From positions 303,626-367,625 of the forward strand of contig NZ_LMUD01000002.1 of the NCBI RefSeq assembly GCF_009766095.1: 64,000 nt of DNA, given 5' to 3'. Under the pieces are notes generated by a model. It was not told the DNA's origin, searched no databases, and saw only the letters and a list, made by a program, of their open reading frames with translations. Shown piece by piece: positions 8,366 to 17,886 of the stretch (its first letter is position 1; each line of letters begins with the position of its first letter). A program made the position numbers and the translations under genes. This DNA comes from Granulicella sp. S190. GTDB taxonomy: Bacteria > Acidobacteriota > Terriglobia > Terriglobales > Acidobacteriaceae.

Positions 8366-8725
8366 TCAGGTCTTCCAAAGAGTCATGATCATTCCGCCAA
8401 CGACGATGAAGGCTCCGCCGAGGTAGATCGCTTTTGTCGGTGACTGATGAAATTGGAGCTTTGCGATAATTTGAGCGACAAGAAAGAACAGCACGACATA
8501 AACGCCAAGGAGCTTCCCGAAATCGACTTTCGAGGTGTTCAAGAATAAGCTGTAGCACACGAGCACAGCCGTGCCGCCAAGAAACCATCCGGCGCGTCTC
8601 AGTCCTGAGGCATGATAAAGGCCAAATTGAAAACAAGCATCGCCCTGCACTTCGAGATACGCTGCGAGAATAAGTACGGCTAATGTGCCGGGGAAGCTGG
8701 AAATAACCTGGGCAAATTGATTCAT
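8366..8725 (-). CDS. Small four-helix membrane protein (DMT/SMR-like)
   Basis: 119 residues with four predicted membrane helices (about 10-28, 46-64, 74-90 and 101-118), the size and layout of small multidrug resistance/YnfA-like proteins of the drug/metabolite transporter clan. The ATG at 8725 is preceded by AAGGAG at a good distance, so I prefer it to the longer frame starting at 8746. The SMR-defining glutamate is not obvious: the first helix has the segment LAAYLEVQGD, whose Glu could fill the role. Substrate unknown. It is transcribed in the same direction as the two-component pair, 115 bp downstream of it. Confidence 0.6.
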   Translation of the reverse strand: MNQFAQVISSFPGTLAVLILAAYLEVQGDACFQFGLYHASGLRRAGWFLGGTAVLVCYSLFLNTSKVDFGKLLGVYVVLFFLVAQIIAKLQFHQSPTKAIYLGGAFIVVGGMIMTLWKT

Positions 8726-8840
8726 TCTGCTCCTTAGAAGTCGCACTTCGATATGTCTTTACTGCCTGGATACAGTAACCCAAGCGACTCGGCGCCGCTC
8801 TCTACCAAGTGAGCCTAAGTGCACTTGAACATCGGGCCAT

Positions 8841-9536
8841 TTACTCTCCACAAAAGCGATAGCCTATATGGCTCTCGGTCAAGATATAAATGGGGCGAGT
8901 AGGATCGTCTTCAATTTTCTTTCGTAGTTGGTTGATGACAACGCGCAAATATTCACGTTCGTTGCTATAAAGAGGACCCCAAATGGATCGCAATAGATTC
9001 TCGTGTCTGACAGGTCTACCAGCATGCTCCATCAAACAACGGAGGGTCTCGTATTCTTTTGGAGCGAGGCGTATCCGTTCCCCCTTTTTCTCTACGAGCC
9101 GACGATTGGTGTCGAGCATAATGTCACCGACGATGCTAATCACGTCCGGTTCTCTAACCGGGATATAGCGACGCTTAATGACTCCTCGTAACCTTGCGGT
9201 TAGCTCGCGAATCTGAAACGGCTTCGTGACATAATCAAACGCTCCCGCGTCCAAGGACTCGACGATATCCTCTTCGTCATCTCGAACCGTGAGCATAATG
9301 ATTGGCAGTCCGGGGAAGGTTTGACAGATTCTCCGACACGTCTCCTTTCCTCCCATTCCAGGCATATTAATATCAAGGAGGACCGCGTCGTAGTTAACCA
9401 TGCGCAACTGCACGAGCGCATCCTCCCCGTTCTGAGCCTCTCCGACAGCAAATCCTAGAGCCCCTAATGTTTCAAACAAACTCTGTCGAATCCCCGCATC
9501 GTCTTCAACAACCAGCACCTTACTCTTCTGAGTCAT
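8841..9536 (-). CDS. KdpE-like OmpR-family response regulator
   Basis: 231 residues: receiver domain (~5-118) with the acidic pocket EDD at 11-13, phospho-acceptor Asp55 (LLDINMPG) and Lys in VTKPF, then an OmpR-type winged helix (RLAPKEYETLRCLMEHAGRPV, ending SHIGYRF). The length and winged-helix sequence are close to KdpE. The ATG overlaps the stop of the histidine kinase gene by 4 bp. It is called KdpE-like by sequence pattern only, because no kdpFABC potassium pump genes are seen here. Confidence 0.85.
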   Translation of the reverse strand: MTQKSKVLVVEDDAGIRQSLFETLGALGFAVGEAQNGEDALVQLRMVNYDAVLLDINMPGMGGKETCRRICQTFPGLPIIMLTVRDDEEDIVESLDAGAFDYVTKPFQIRELTARLRGVIKRRYIPVREPDVISIVGDIMLDTNRRLVEKKGERIRLAPKEYETLRCLMEHAGRPVRHENLLRSIWGPLYSNEREYLRVVINQLRKKIEDDPTRPIYILTESHIGYRFCGE

Positions 9537-10978
9537 GCCTTCTCCTTTGCCATGCGAGGTAGTGCGATCGCGAAGGTAGTTCCATTGACGTGATCACTCT
9601 CAACCCATGTACGTCCTCGATGAGCCTCTGCGATGCGCCTAACTACGGAGAGACCGATCCCGGTACCGGAGATTGATTTGACCGACTCAGAACAACGATA
9701 AAACCGTTGAAATACCTTTTCTCTTTCGTCAACTGGAATAAACGAGCCCTCGTTCCTGACCCTAATGACCAGTTCCGCTTCTTCTTCTCTAACCGCAATG
9801 ACCACCTGCGACTTAGGACGGCTATACTTTGCCGCATTGTCGAGAATCTGAAAAAGGGCCATCTGAAGAAGTTTCCGGTCCGCGTATGCAGCGTTGCTGC
9901 CGGAACTCAATTGAAAGTCGATAGAATGCCCATCCAGTTCCTGTGACGATTCGTCTATAGTGTTTTGAATCAGTCGAGCGACGTCGATCTGCTCGCGCTT
10001 GATCTTCATATCGCCGCCATCCAGCTTCGCAGTGAGAAGCAGATGGTTGGCAAGATCGCTAAGATGACCCGCATGCCGATCGATCAACCCAACCAGTTTT
10101 TGTTCTGTGCCGGATAGTGTATTCATCGCCAGCAGGCCGGAGCTTGAGGCCCTGATTGTCGTGAGAGGGCTTTTGAAAGCGTGTGCCAGGCCGTCAAGAA
10201 TGGCAGAGCGTAGTTGCTCGCTCTGTTTTGCAGCTTCTGCATTTGCCTCGGTAAAGAAGGAGCGTGCTCTTTCGATTGCAACTGCGGCGAGTGATGCGGC
10301 TGCATTGACCGAGGCCGCGTCGAGAGAATGTCCACAAAGCAAGATGGCTCCAATCGGCCTCGTTCCTAACCGAAGGACGCGCCGTGAGACACCTGTGCTC
10401 AAGTCATCTTCGTTTGCTTCCAGAAAATAAGCGGAGCGCACTTCCTCCTCGGAGAAACTACAGTCTCCGCTTTTGCGATGGCGCATCTCATACGCGTTCC
10501 AAAGGGCTACGCTTTTTACTTGCAGGCTGGAACGCATGAGATCGACGAGCTGCTGATCGGCCGCAGCGTCCCGGCTGAGAAGCAAAACATGCTGACTGAG
10601 TTCGTAAAGCTTTTGCTGTTGAGCCTGACGTCGCTCTAGCTCGCGAGCATGGTGACTCACCTGATTCGAAAGACTGCTAACGACTAAAGCAGTTGCTTCA
10701 AAGACCAGAATAGCTACCCAATCATGCGAATCAGTAATGTAAAACCGGAACAAAGGCTCGGTAAAGAAGTAATCGAGACACACCACAGACAGAATTGAAA
10801 CTAGGCTTGCTTCCAATAAACCCCAACGAATCGCGATGACTACCACCAGAAAGAGATGGATGGAGGTTGATGCGGAGAGATTGAAGTGAAGCCGATAGGA
10901 AAGCAGCGTCAACACTATCGCTGCGACGCTGCCTCCCGTGATTCTGCGTAGGACAGTCGGGATCGATTTGACAATCAT
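9533..10978 (-). CDS. KdpD-like sensor histidine kinase (short form, DUF4118)
   Basis: 481 residues. Four closely spaced membrane helices at ~15-105 form the KdpD-type DUF4118 region; a GAF-like segment covers ~130-240; the HisKA box has His266 (LAHAFKSPLTTIR); HATPase motifs follow (QILDNAAKYS, GTGIGLSVVRRI). The N-terminal KdpD sensor kinase and Usp domains of the full-length protein (about 890 residues) are absent, so turgor or K+ sensing cannot be assumed. Operon with the response regulator. It is divergent from the large TonB-dependent receptor; the 130 bp between them must hold both promoters. Confidence 0.85.
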   Translation of the reverse strand: MIVKSIPTVLRRITGGSVAAIVLTLLSYRLHFNLSASTSIHLFLVVVIAIRWGLLEASLVSILSVVCLDYFFTEPLFRFYITDSHDWVAILVFEATALVVSSLSNQVSHHARELERRQAQQQKLYELSQHVLLLSRDAAADQQLVDLMRSSLQVKSVALWNAYEMRHRKSGDCSFSEEEVRSAYFLEANEDDLSTGVSRRVLRLGTRPIGAILLCGHSLDAASVNAAASLAAVAIERARSFFTEANAEAAKQSEQLRSAILDGLAHAFKSPLTTIRASSSGLLAMNTLSGTEQKLVGLIDRHAGHLSDLANHLLLTAKLDGGDMKIKREQIDVARLIQNTIDESSQELDGHSIDFQLSSGSNAAYADRKLLQMALFQILDNAAKYSRPKSQVVIAVREEEAELVIRVRNEGSFIPVDEREKVFQRFYRCSESVKSISGTGIGLSVVRRIAEAHRGRTWVESDHVNGTTFAIALPRMAKEKA

Positions 10979-11108
10979 TCAGTTGCTTCTGATGGAACTA
11001 TAGCGACTGAGACATAAGTAAATCGTAAAGAAGGACCTTATGCATTGCTGACGGAATTCGCGATTTACTGGGAATGTCGGTCTTTTTCCGACATAAAGGT
11101 GATTCAAC

Positions 11109-14100
11109 ATGAACTTATTTAGAGGCCTTACTTCATTAAGCACAGAAATCTGCCCCCCACTTGAAGAGGGGACGACCGTGTCTCTTCAAGAGAAGCAGTA
11201 CCAGGCTCAACCCAGTCACAGATGGCAGCCGCGGTTCTCGATGAGGAGTGCTTTGTTGGGCGTTGCCTCCGTGGCTTTTTGCTGCCTGTTGATTGCCACC
11301 GGGACAATCGCTCATGCGCAATCGACGTTTGGAAGCGTAAGAGGTAACGTACTGGACGCGAGCGGAGCAGCTATTCCGGGCGCACAGATTGTGCTGCACA
11401 GTACAGATGAAAATACAGAGCACACAGCTAATACCGACGATTCAGGTGCCTTCATCTTTGAGAATGTGAAAGCTGGCAAGTACACGCTGCGCGCTCACCG
11501 CGATGGTTTTGCAGACACTGTTGTGTCGGGCATTTCAGTGGAAGCACGACAAGACCTCAGGCTTGGGGCTACGCTCAATATTGCGGCACAGGCGACAACC
11601 GTGGAGGTCTCGGGGGCGGCTGATCAAATCAATACGGAAAATGGAACGATCAGCGACTCGAAGACCAATATCGAGATGACTCAGCTACCTTTGAATAACC
11701 GCGCGACTACTACAAGCCCTCTGGGTGCGCTTGCTCTATCACCCAACGTTCAGACAGACAGCTCGGGAAATATCGCCTTGGGAGGTGCAAGCTCCTCCCA
11801 GGTGAACTTCTCCGTCGATGGCATTTCCACTGCGAACGTGCGGCAGAATGGAGCACTGCAGGACGCTTATCCTTCGCAGGAAGGAATCGCAGCAGTCAAG
11901 GTCACCGCGTTTAATAACAGTGCGGAATTCTCGCAGATCGGCGATGTGACATTTACCACGAAGAACGGAACAAGCCAGTATCACGGGAGCCTCTTCGAGT
12001 ATCTACAGAACCAGGCACTCGATGCAGACCCGTACGGCTCCAGCTCAAAAGCTCCTAAAAAGTTCAATACATTTGGCGGCTCGCTCAGTGGGCCCGTTGT
12101 GATTCCGCACCTCTATGACGGACATAGCAAGACGTTTTTCTTTGCAGACTACGAGGGCAACCGGCGCAGTACTGCAGTGTTCCAGCAAGAAGTCGTCCCG
12201 ACTGCGGCTGACAGAAGCGGCAATCTCTCCGACATAGGCGGCCCTACAATCCCGTTATCCCAGATCAACCAGACAGCGAAGGCATTACTGGCTTACTATC
12301 CACTGCCGAACGTGGCGGGCGCTACCAACCAGACGCAAACCATCAACTATCAGAACTTTCAATCGACCCCGGCACGCACCGATGGCGCGGACATCCGAGT
12401 CGACCAGACGATCTCGTCGAAGCAATCGGCCTATGTGCGCTTCAGCCGCAAGAACATAACCTCGGACGTCGCGAACCTTTTCCTGCCAAACGACGAGGAC
12501 TCCATTCACAACAGAAGCTTGCTTGTCTCGCACACTTACGCGATCACGCCAAGGCTGCTGAATGAATTCCGTTATGGCTTCACAAACGTTACGACCAACG
12601 TCAACTTCCCCATTCAAGGCTCGACTGCATTGAGCCAGTTGGGCTTGGCCGACGTCAACATCAGCCAGCATCCGCTGACCAACGCATTTCCTACATTCAA
12701 CTTCAGCGCAAGCACGCCGTTTCCAGCTATTGGCAGAGACAAGGCGGGTATCACCCAATCGAAGACAACACAGTTTAGCGACAACCTCACTTACACATTC
12801 GGCAAACATACCTTGAAGGGTGGTATCGATATCCGCCGCGTGCGGTACTTCGACCTGGAGAGCTTTGCCCCGGAGTTCGCCTCAGACGATTTCGGAACTT
12901 TCATCTTCCAGCCGAGCTATGGAAATGCTCCGACGGATATCTTTACAGGCAACGCTTTCGGCGACTTCCTCGAAGGTGCTCCCACTACGCTTCTCTTCGC
13001 CGTCTCCAGTCCGGATGTTGGCGGAACCGCAACGCAATATAGCTTCTTCGCCGAGGACGAATTCCAGGTAAACAGCCGCCTGACACTCAGCTACGGCCTG
13101 CGTTGGCAGATTCTTCCAGGCTTCCAAGAGGATGGCGGTAATCTCGCGAACTTCGATCAGCGGAATAACTCCATCGTCGTCCCTGATGCCTTGGCTAAGT
13201 ACCTTACCAGCCAGAACATCTCTGCTTCCAATGTAGCCTTTCAGCAGTCTTTCAACTCCTGCCCGTCTGGCACGGCCGCCGGATCTACGGCGAATGGTCT
13301 CCCCTGCACGGCGTATATTACCGCCAGCCAGGACGGCTTGCCACAGAGCCTGCGCCAAACCTATAAGGGCGACTTCCAGCCACGTCTATCAATCGCCTAT
13401 CGCCCGTTCAACGATACAAAAACCGTGGTGCGAGCGGGATTCGGCATCTATACGATGACCAACCTGGGACCACTCTCGTTCAATAACAGCGGCAATCCAA
13501 CCTCGAGTCTGCACATCTATTCCAACTCCAACACGGCAGGACCGAATACTCCACAGATTGCCTTTCCAAACACCGCACCTTCCACCACCGGCGGTCCGAC
13601 CTTTGGCGGTGGCGGACTGGATCAGGGAGTTGATCCCAACTATCGCGATCCCCAATCGAGCCAGTGGAACGTGACCGTCGAGCGGCAACTATCCAATGCC
13701 ACATCGCTCCGTGCAAGCTACGTCGGCCAGCACACCTACCGGTTGAGCATCACCGAGGACCTCAACCAGATTCCGGCCAGCACAATTCCATACAACGCGG
13801 GAGCGACAGCTGGAACTTATGTAGATGCGCGCGCTCCGTACCAGAACTGGACGACGCTCTATAGCACGTTCAATGCGGGCGAGGCGAACTACCATGCGTT
13901 CGAGATACAGGCGAGCCACCGTTTAGAACATGGGCTCTATTTTGACGCCAACTATACCTATGCCAACAATGTAGCCGATAACCAAGGTGATGCACCAAGC
14001 GCGTTTGCAGGAGAGGTCAACTATGGGCTTCCGATCGCAGACCGGTTCAACATAAAGCAGAATCTTGGGAACGTCTCGGGCACTCGCCGCAACCGCATGC

Positions 14101-14642
14101 TGTTGACTGGGATGTATCAACTACCATTCGGCAGGGGACGGCAGTTCATGAACACGAGCTCGTTGACGGATGCCATCCTCGGGGGTTGGGACCTGACTAC
14201 TATTACGCTGCTGGAGACAGGCCCCTGGCTCACCCCGAGCATCAGCGGTTCTTTCGATCAGTCGAACACAAACGTCGTCAATCGCGGTGCTGTGCTGCGT
14301 CCCGATGTTGTCCCGACAGGCACTGCGGGTTCCGTCACCTACAACAACTTATCTTTCCTGGCTACTCCAGCAGGAGCGGGTCGCTTCGGCAATGCAGGAG
14401 TCGGAATCCTTCAGGGTCCCGGGACGGCTGCGGTGAGTCTTGGCGTGGCGAAGCGATTTGCTCTCTCCGAGAAGGTGCATGCGCGGTTCGAGACGACTTT
14501 CACGAACGTCCTGAATCACACCAACTTTGCGCCACCTGTGACGGCTATCGATAACTCACTCTTCGGACAGCTGACGGGGCCGCAAACGGCAGAGAACGCT
14601 GGAAACCGGACAGGACAGGCAGCACTCCGGATCGACTTCTAA
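11109..14642 (+). CDS. TonB-dependent receptor, Oar-like, with carboxypeptidase-regulatory-like domain
   Basis: 1177 residues. After a signal peptide (hydrophobic SALLGVASVAFCCLLIATG, cleavage near AHA-QS) comes a CarboxypepD_reg-like Ig domain (FGSVRGNVLDASGAAIPGAQI), then a plug region (MTQLPLNNR, DGISTANVRQNG) and a long outer-membrane beta-barrel with many aromatic strand ends, ending with LRIDF (terminal Phe, the normal barrel signature). Oar-like receptors of this size are abundant in Acidobacteriota and take up large substrates with TonB energy. The annotated ATG leaves 40 residues before the signal helix; GTG 11178 or ATG 11241 could be the true start. The substrate is not predictable. 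Confidence 0.9.
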   Translation: MNLFRGLTSLSTEICPPLEEGTTVSLQEKQYQAQPSHRWQPRFSMRSALLGVASVAFCCLLIATGTIAHAQSTFGSVRGNVLDASGAAIPGAQIVLHSTDENTEHTANTDDSGAFIFENVKAGKYTLRAHRDGFADTVVSGISVEARQDLRLGATLNIAAQATTVEVSGAADQINTENGTISDSKTNIEMTQLPLNNRATTTSPLGALALSPNVQTDSSGNIALGGASSSQVNFSVDGISTANVRQNGALQDAYPSQEGIAAVKVTAFNNSAEFSQIGDVTFTTKNGTSQYHGSLFEYLQNQALDADPYGSSSKAPKKFNTFGGSLSGPVVIPHLYDGHSKTFFFADYEGNRRSTAVFQQEVVPTAADRSGNLSDIGGPTIPLSQINQTAKALLAYYPLPNVAGATNQTQTINYQNFQSTPARTDGADIRVDQTISSKQSAYVRFSRKNITSDVANLFLPNDEDSIHNRSLLVSHTYAITPRLLNEFRYGFTNVTTNVNFPIQGSTALSQLGLADVNISQHPLTNAFPTFNFSASTPFPAIGRDKAGITQSKTTQFSDNLTYTFGKHTLKGGIDIRRVRYFDLESFAPEFASDDFGTFIFQPSYGNAPTDIFTGNAFGDFLEGAPTTLLFAVSSPDVGGTATQYSFFAEDEFQVNSRLTLSYGLRWQILPGFQEDGGNLANFDQRNNSIVVPDALAKYLTSQNISASNVAFQQSFNSCPSGTAAGSTANGLPCTAYITASQDGLPQSLRQTYKGDFQPRLSIAYRPFNDTKTVVRAGFGIYTMTNLGPLSFNNSGNPTSSLHIYSNSNTAGPNTPQIAFPNTAPSTTGGPTFGGGGLDQGVDPNYRDPQSSQWNVTVERQLSNATSLRASYVGQHTYRLSITEDLNQIPASTIPYNAGATAGTYVDARAPYQNWTTLYSTFNAGEANYHAFEIQASHRLEHGLYFDANYTYANNVADNQGDAPSAFAGEVNYGLPIADRFNIKQNLGNVSGTRRNRMLLTGMYQLPFGRGRQFMNTSSLTDAILGGWDLTTITLLETGPWLTPSISGSFDQSNTNVVNRGAVLRPDVVPTGTAGSVTYNNLSFLATPAGAGRFGNAGVGILQGPGTAAVSLGVAKRFALSEKVHARFETTFTNVLNHTNFAPPVTAIDNSLFGQLTGPQTAENAGNRTGQAALRIDF

Positions 14643-14660
14643 TTCCATTGCTCACTTTTA

Positions 14661-14696
14661 GGAGGCAAGAAGACTACCTTCTTGCCTCCTTTTTTT
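14661..14696 (+). terminator. Intrinsic terminator of the first TonB-dependent receptor
   Basis: Perfect 12-bp stem (GGAGGCAAGAAG / CTTCTTGCCTCC), 5-base loop, then seven Ts at 14690-14696. It lies 18 bp after the receptor stop codon. Confidence 0.92.
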
Positions 14697-14915
14697 GTTC
14701 TAAGCAACCGGAGACGAGATTGTCGTTCCTCTTCTTCTGAAGAACAAACCTGAGGGTATCCTACTGCGTGGCCCGTACCGATTCGACATCTCCGGGCCTA
14801 CAGAAATTCGCACCTTGAAGATCCACCCAGTGTTACACGGAGCAGATTATCTAGAAATCAATCGTCACACAAGAGTTGTCTTACCGCATAATCTCCTGAA
14901 CAGTCTTCACTCGAT

Positions 14916-16310
14916 TTAGCGTTTCGGTTCGATGCGAAGGGAGATGATGTGCGGATGTGCGGCGTTCGCTCCGATGTTGCTGGTCTCCAGCAGAACTTCG
15001 AATGGCTGCATCTTGCCGTCGGAGTCGAAGATCCTGTCGATAAGCGGTTTTGAGACCTCGCTGAAGAGGTAGTCGGCAGCAGCCTGAGTTCCGGCCATGT
15101 TTAGCCCTTCGATAATGAGGACGTATCCCGTGCTATCGAGGTTGCGCGTTACGGCAATGACACCGAAGGTATTACGGGCAGGGTCAGCTTCGTCGGTGGC
15201 GTAGGTCGATCTCTCGCCGGGCAGAGGATGCAGGTTGCGGATCTCCGGGGAGTCTGCATTTTGCATATGTTCGAACTGGAAGTTGAGGTCTTTTTGAAAG
15301 AGCTCGACCCAGGGGTTCGCATCGAAGGAGCCTGACAGAACGACGTTTGACTCCTTGAGATCGTCGAGGGTCACCTCGCGCGCGTAGCGTACCTTGAATC
15401 GATTTTTGACGACTTCGGGCAACAGGGAGATGGCCGAGACAAGGTTGAGGTCCACGACGCTGGTGTAGCGGCGGGCCCCGAGCTCGTTCACGGTGGCGGT
15501 GTCGATCCCGAGCGTTGCATGGGTCCGCTTCTGGTACTCGCCCCCAACGTAATCCGCAAGGCTAATCCGTGTCTTTGTGAGGTTCTGATAGATGACGAGA
15601 CCGCTATCGGCCGGGACAACGAGGGTGTCCTTCACGGGGCTGAAAAAGGTGCTCCAGAATCGATTCGTTGGAGTGGCCCGCGGCTTTGGGCGAAGGTCGC
15701 GAAACAGCAACACGGCCAGAGCCAGAAACAAAGCTGCACAAAGAATCCTGAGCGCACGAGAGGAACGGGTGATGGGCCTCGAGTCGCTGGAGGTTTCACG
15801 GTAGAGGTGGAAGTTCGGCGACCTGGAAGGTAACGAAAGAGGGTTTTCCTGGGGAAATTCGGGAGCTGACTCCCCGAGGAGCATCCCATCTTCGACGAAG
15901 AGGGGGACGTAGCCGCCGCGCGGGACGACGATACGTGTGGTCTCGCTCTTGCCTTCGTTGGCGAAGTACTCTTCGAGTCTCTGGCGCAGGAGGCGGGCGT
16001 AGTTGCGGACAATGTTATCTTCGCCCGGATTGTATCCCTGTGGGCGACGAAAGACCCGCTCTCCGATCTGTTGTTCGGTGATCTCGCCTGCTTGATCAAG
16101 CAACTGTTTTTCGCAGATGTAGAGGATGAAATGGGTGAGGAACTTCGACTTTGCGAATCCTTTGCTGGCGGCTATCCGCTGGGCGAGGTGCCATCGTTCT
16201 TGGTGTTCGAGCCGTGTGAGATTCTCAACGGTTGCAGTCGCGCTGGCTGAAGGCTGGCCGGTTACGGCGAAGCCAACTGGTCTGCCTGTAAGGGGTATGG
16301 CCACTGTCAT
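14916..16310 (-). CDS. Membrane-anchored winged-helix regulator
   Basis: 464 residues. Residues ~35-140 form the domain widespread in Acidobacteriota that reads SKFLTHFILYICEKQLL, ITEQQIGERVF, YNPGEDNIVRNYARLLRQRLEEYF, RIVVPRGGYVPLF, a winged-helix-like DNA-binding unit. One membrane helix follows at ~186-204. The ~250-residue part beyond it has a periplasmic-binding-protein-like pattern (LVVPADSGLVIYQNLT, VVLSGSFDANPWVEL). The layout resembles CadC/ToxR-type one-component regulators: DNA-binding inside, sensor outside. It sits between the terminator of one TonB receptor and the divergent PLC-receptor-GH92 genes, which are likely targets. Which end binds ligand is inferred. Confidence 0.75.
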   Translation of the reverse strand: MTVAIPLTGRPVGFAVTGQPSASATATVENLTRLEHQERWHLAQRIAASKGFAKSKFLTHFILYICEKQLLDQAGEITEQQIGERVFRRPQGYNPGEDNIVRNYARLLRQRLEEYFANEGKSETTRIVVPRGGYVPLFVEDGMLLGESAPEFPQENPLSLPSRSPNFHLYRETSSDSRPITRSSRALRILCAALFLALAVLLFRDLRPKPRATPTNRFWSTFFSPVKDTLVVPADSGLVIYQNLTKTRISLADYVGGEYQKRTHATLGIDTATVNELGARRYTSVVDLNLVSAISLLPEVVKNRFKVRYAREVTLDDLKESNVVLSGSFDANPWVELFQKDLNFQFEHMQNADSPEIRNLHPLPGERSTYATDEADPARNTFGVIAVTRNLDSTGYVLIIEGLNMAGTQAAADYLFSEVSKPLIDRIFDSDGKMQPFEVLLETSNIGANAAHPHIISLRIEPKR

Positions 16311-16633
16311 CAGTAGAAATGGGCGCGAGAACTTTGTTGTTACTGACAGATTAAACCGAAGCTACCCAGCATGACATGGCGCGTGAATGTGACGTTAAAA
16401 ATACGGATATCACATATCACTAACTAGTTGATCTACAGCGAGATACGAGTTTCCACGGGCTGCGAGTCCACTATCTTTCCACCGTGGAAACCCCTAACAA
16501 CATCTAGACAGCGCGGTGATGATCGACGCATTACAAAAGCATTTGGAGAGTCGTTGCGGAAAGAGTTCAGGGGTTCTCCTCTTCGCAACGATGAGAGATG
16601 TTGCGAGCTTCGCAACAGAATCGAGAGATCAAG
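16311..16633. promoter_or_regulatory. Divergent intergenic region with inverted repeats
   Basis: 323 bases between the winged-helix regulator and the phosphodiesterase gene. It contains a perfect 10-bp inverted repeat, GTTTCCACGG (16449-16458) and CCGTGGAAAC (16482-16491), with a 23-base spacer, a possible operator or hairpin. Nearer to the gene lie four segments that can pair alternately (see separate entry). No gene is seen here. Confidence 0.45.
16553..16616 (+). promoter_or_regulatory. Attenuator-like leader with four alternately pairing segments
   Basis: Segment 1 GTTGCGGAAAGAG (16553-16565), segment 2 CTCTTCGCAAC (16579-16589), segment 3 GTTGCGA (16600-16606) and segment 4 TCGCAAC (16610-16616). 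Segments 1:2, 2:3 and 3:4 can each pair, but not all at once. The last segment ends 17 bases before ATG 16634. The arrangement could control translation of the phosphodiesterase gene; it is not a known riboswitch class. Confidence 0.35.
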
Positions 16634-17785
16634 ATGATGAAGTGCGGGGCATTTTTCGTGGTGGCTGTTACCTCTTCGCTGAGCGGCCTGGCGCAGACAC
16701 CCGCTCAGCAGGATCGAGTTCTGCGTCTCAACCAGATCCAGGTGATTGGAAGCCACAATAGTTATCACTCGGGGATCGCGCCGAGTGAGCGGAGGCTAAT
16801 CGAACAACAGAATCCGAAGGCAATGCGTGCGCTTGACTACGCACATGCTCCACTTGCAGATCAGTTAAGCGGAGGCGTCCGTCAGCTTGAGATCGATGTG
16901 TATGCGGATACGAAGGGTGGGCGCTATGCTCATCCGGCCATTGTGGAAAAGGTGGCACAGGCGGGCCTGCCAGCCGATCCTGACTTCGATCCGAACCATG
17001 AGATGGAGAAGCCGGGCTTCAAAGTGATGCATGTGCTGAATGTGGATCAGCGCAGTTCGTGCCATACGTTCGTCGGTTGCCTAACGGTGGTGCGCGGCTG
17101 GTCGAAACAACATCCGCAGCATCTTCCAATCTTTCTGCTGGTGGAGACGAAGCAGGGCCACGCCGGTGTGGCGACGGCTCCAGATGGTCCGGAGCCGTTT
17201 ACCTCTGAGACTTTCGATGCTTTAGATGCGGAGATTCGTTCGGTCTTCCACGCAGACGAGATGATTACGCCGGACCAGGTGCGCGGGAGTTACAACACGC
17301 TGCCGGATGCGATTCGCACAAATGACGGAAAGAAGGCTGGAGGATGGCCGCTACTCGCAGATGCTCGCGGGAAGGTGGTCTTTTTGATGGATCAGCGACC
17401 GGTTGAGGAAGTTTACACAGCAGGTCATACGGCGCTTCGCGGGCGCGCGATCTTCACGAATGCGGCTCCCGGTGCTCCAGACGCGGCGTTTACAGAAGAG
17501 AACAGCGGTACGAAGGCAGAGATCGACGCGCTTGCCAAGCAGGGTTATCTCATTCGCACTCGCACGGACGACGGCACCGAAGAGGCGCGAACCAACGACC
17601 ATGCTCGCGCGGAGGTAGCGCTCGCCAGTGGAGCACAGATGCTGAGCACGGATTATCCGTCATCTGAGCCTTCGCGATGGACCGGATTTTTTGTGGGTCT
17701 GCCGCACGGACTGGTAGCACGCTGCAACCCGGCGACCGCGCCTTCGACGTGTATCGATGCGTTGCTAGAACCAGCGGAAAGGTAA
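16634..17785 (+). CDS. Secreted Ca2+-dependent PI-PLC-type phosphodiesterase
   Basis: 383 residues with signal peptide (MMKCGAFFVVAVTSSLSGLAQ). The mature start QIQVIGSHNSYH (His41 of the precursor) is the catalytic motif of the Ca2+-dependent phosphatidylinositol-specific phospholipase C family (the PF16670-type group), followed by the TIM-barrel motifs LEIDVYAD and LVETKQG and a C-terminal STDYP strand. The family cleaves phosphoinositides or related phosphodiesters outside the cell. The first possible start (16598) would add 12 residues and disrupt the signal peptide, so I chose the ATG pair at 16634/16637. The TonB receptor starts about 100 bp downstream. Confidence 0.8.
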   Translation: MMKCGAFFVVAVTSSLSGLAQTPAQQDRVLRLNQIQVIGSHNSYHSGIAPSERRLIEQQNPKAMRALDYAHAPLADQLSGGVRQLEIDVYADTKGGRYAHPAIVEKVAQAGLPADPDFDPNHEMEKPGFKVMHVLNVDQRSSCHTFVGCLTVVRGWSKQHPQHLPIFLLVETKQGHAGVATAPDGPEPFTSETFDALDAEIRSVFHADEMITPDQVRGSYNTLPDAIRTNDGKKAGGWPLLADARGKVVFLMDQRPVEEVYTAGHTALRGRAIFTNAAPGAPDAAFTEENSGTKAEIDALAKQGYLIRTRTDDGTEEARTNDHARAEVALASGAQMLSTDYPSSEPSRWTGFFVGLPHGLVARCNPATAPSTCIDALLEPAER

Positions 17786-17886
17786 CGGCTGACGACGAGG
17801 CTAGTACAAGATTTCCTACTACGTTCACGTTGAGAATCTTCAGAGACGTTTGGACTAAACGAATTTTAACTTGCCCAGGAGGTATC

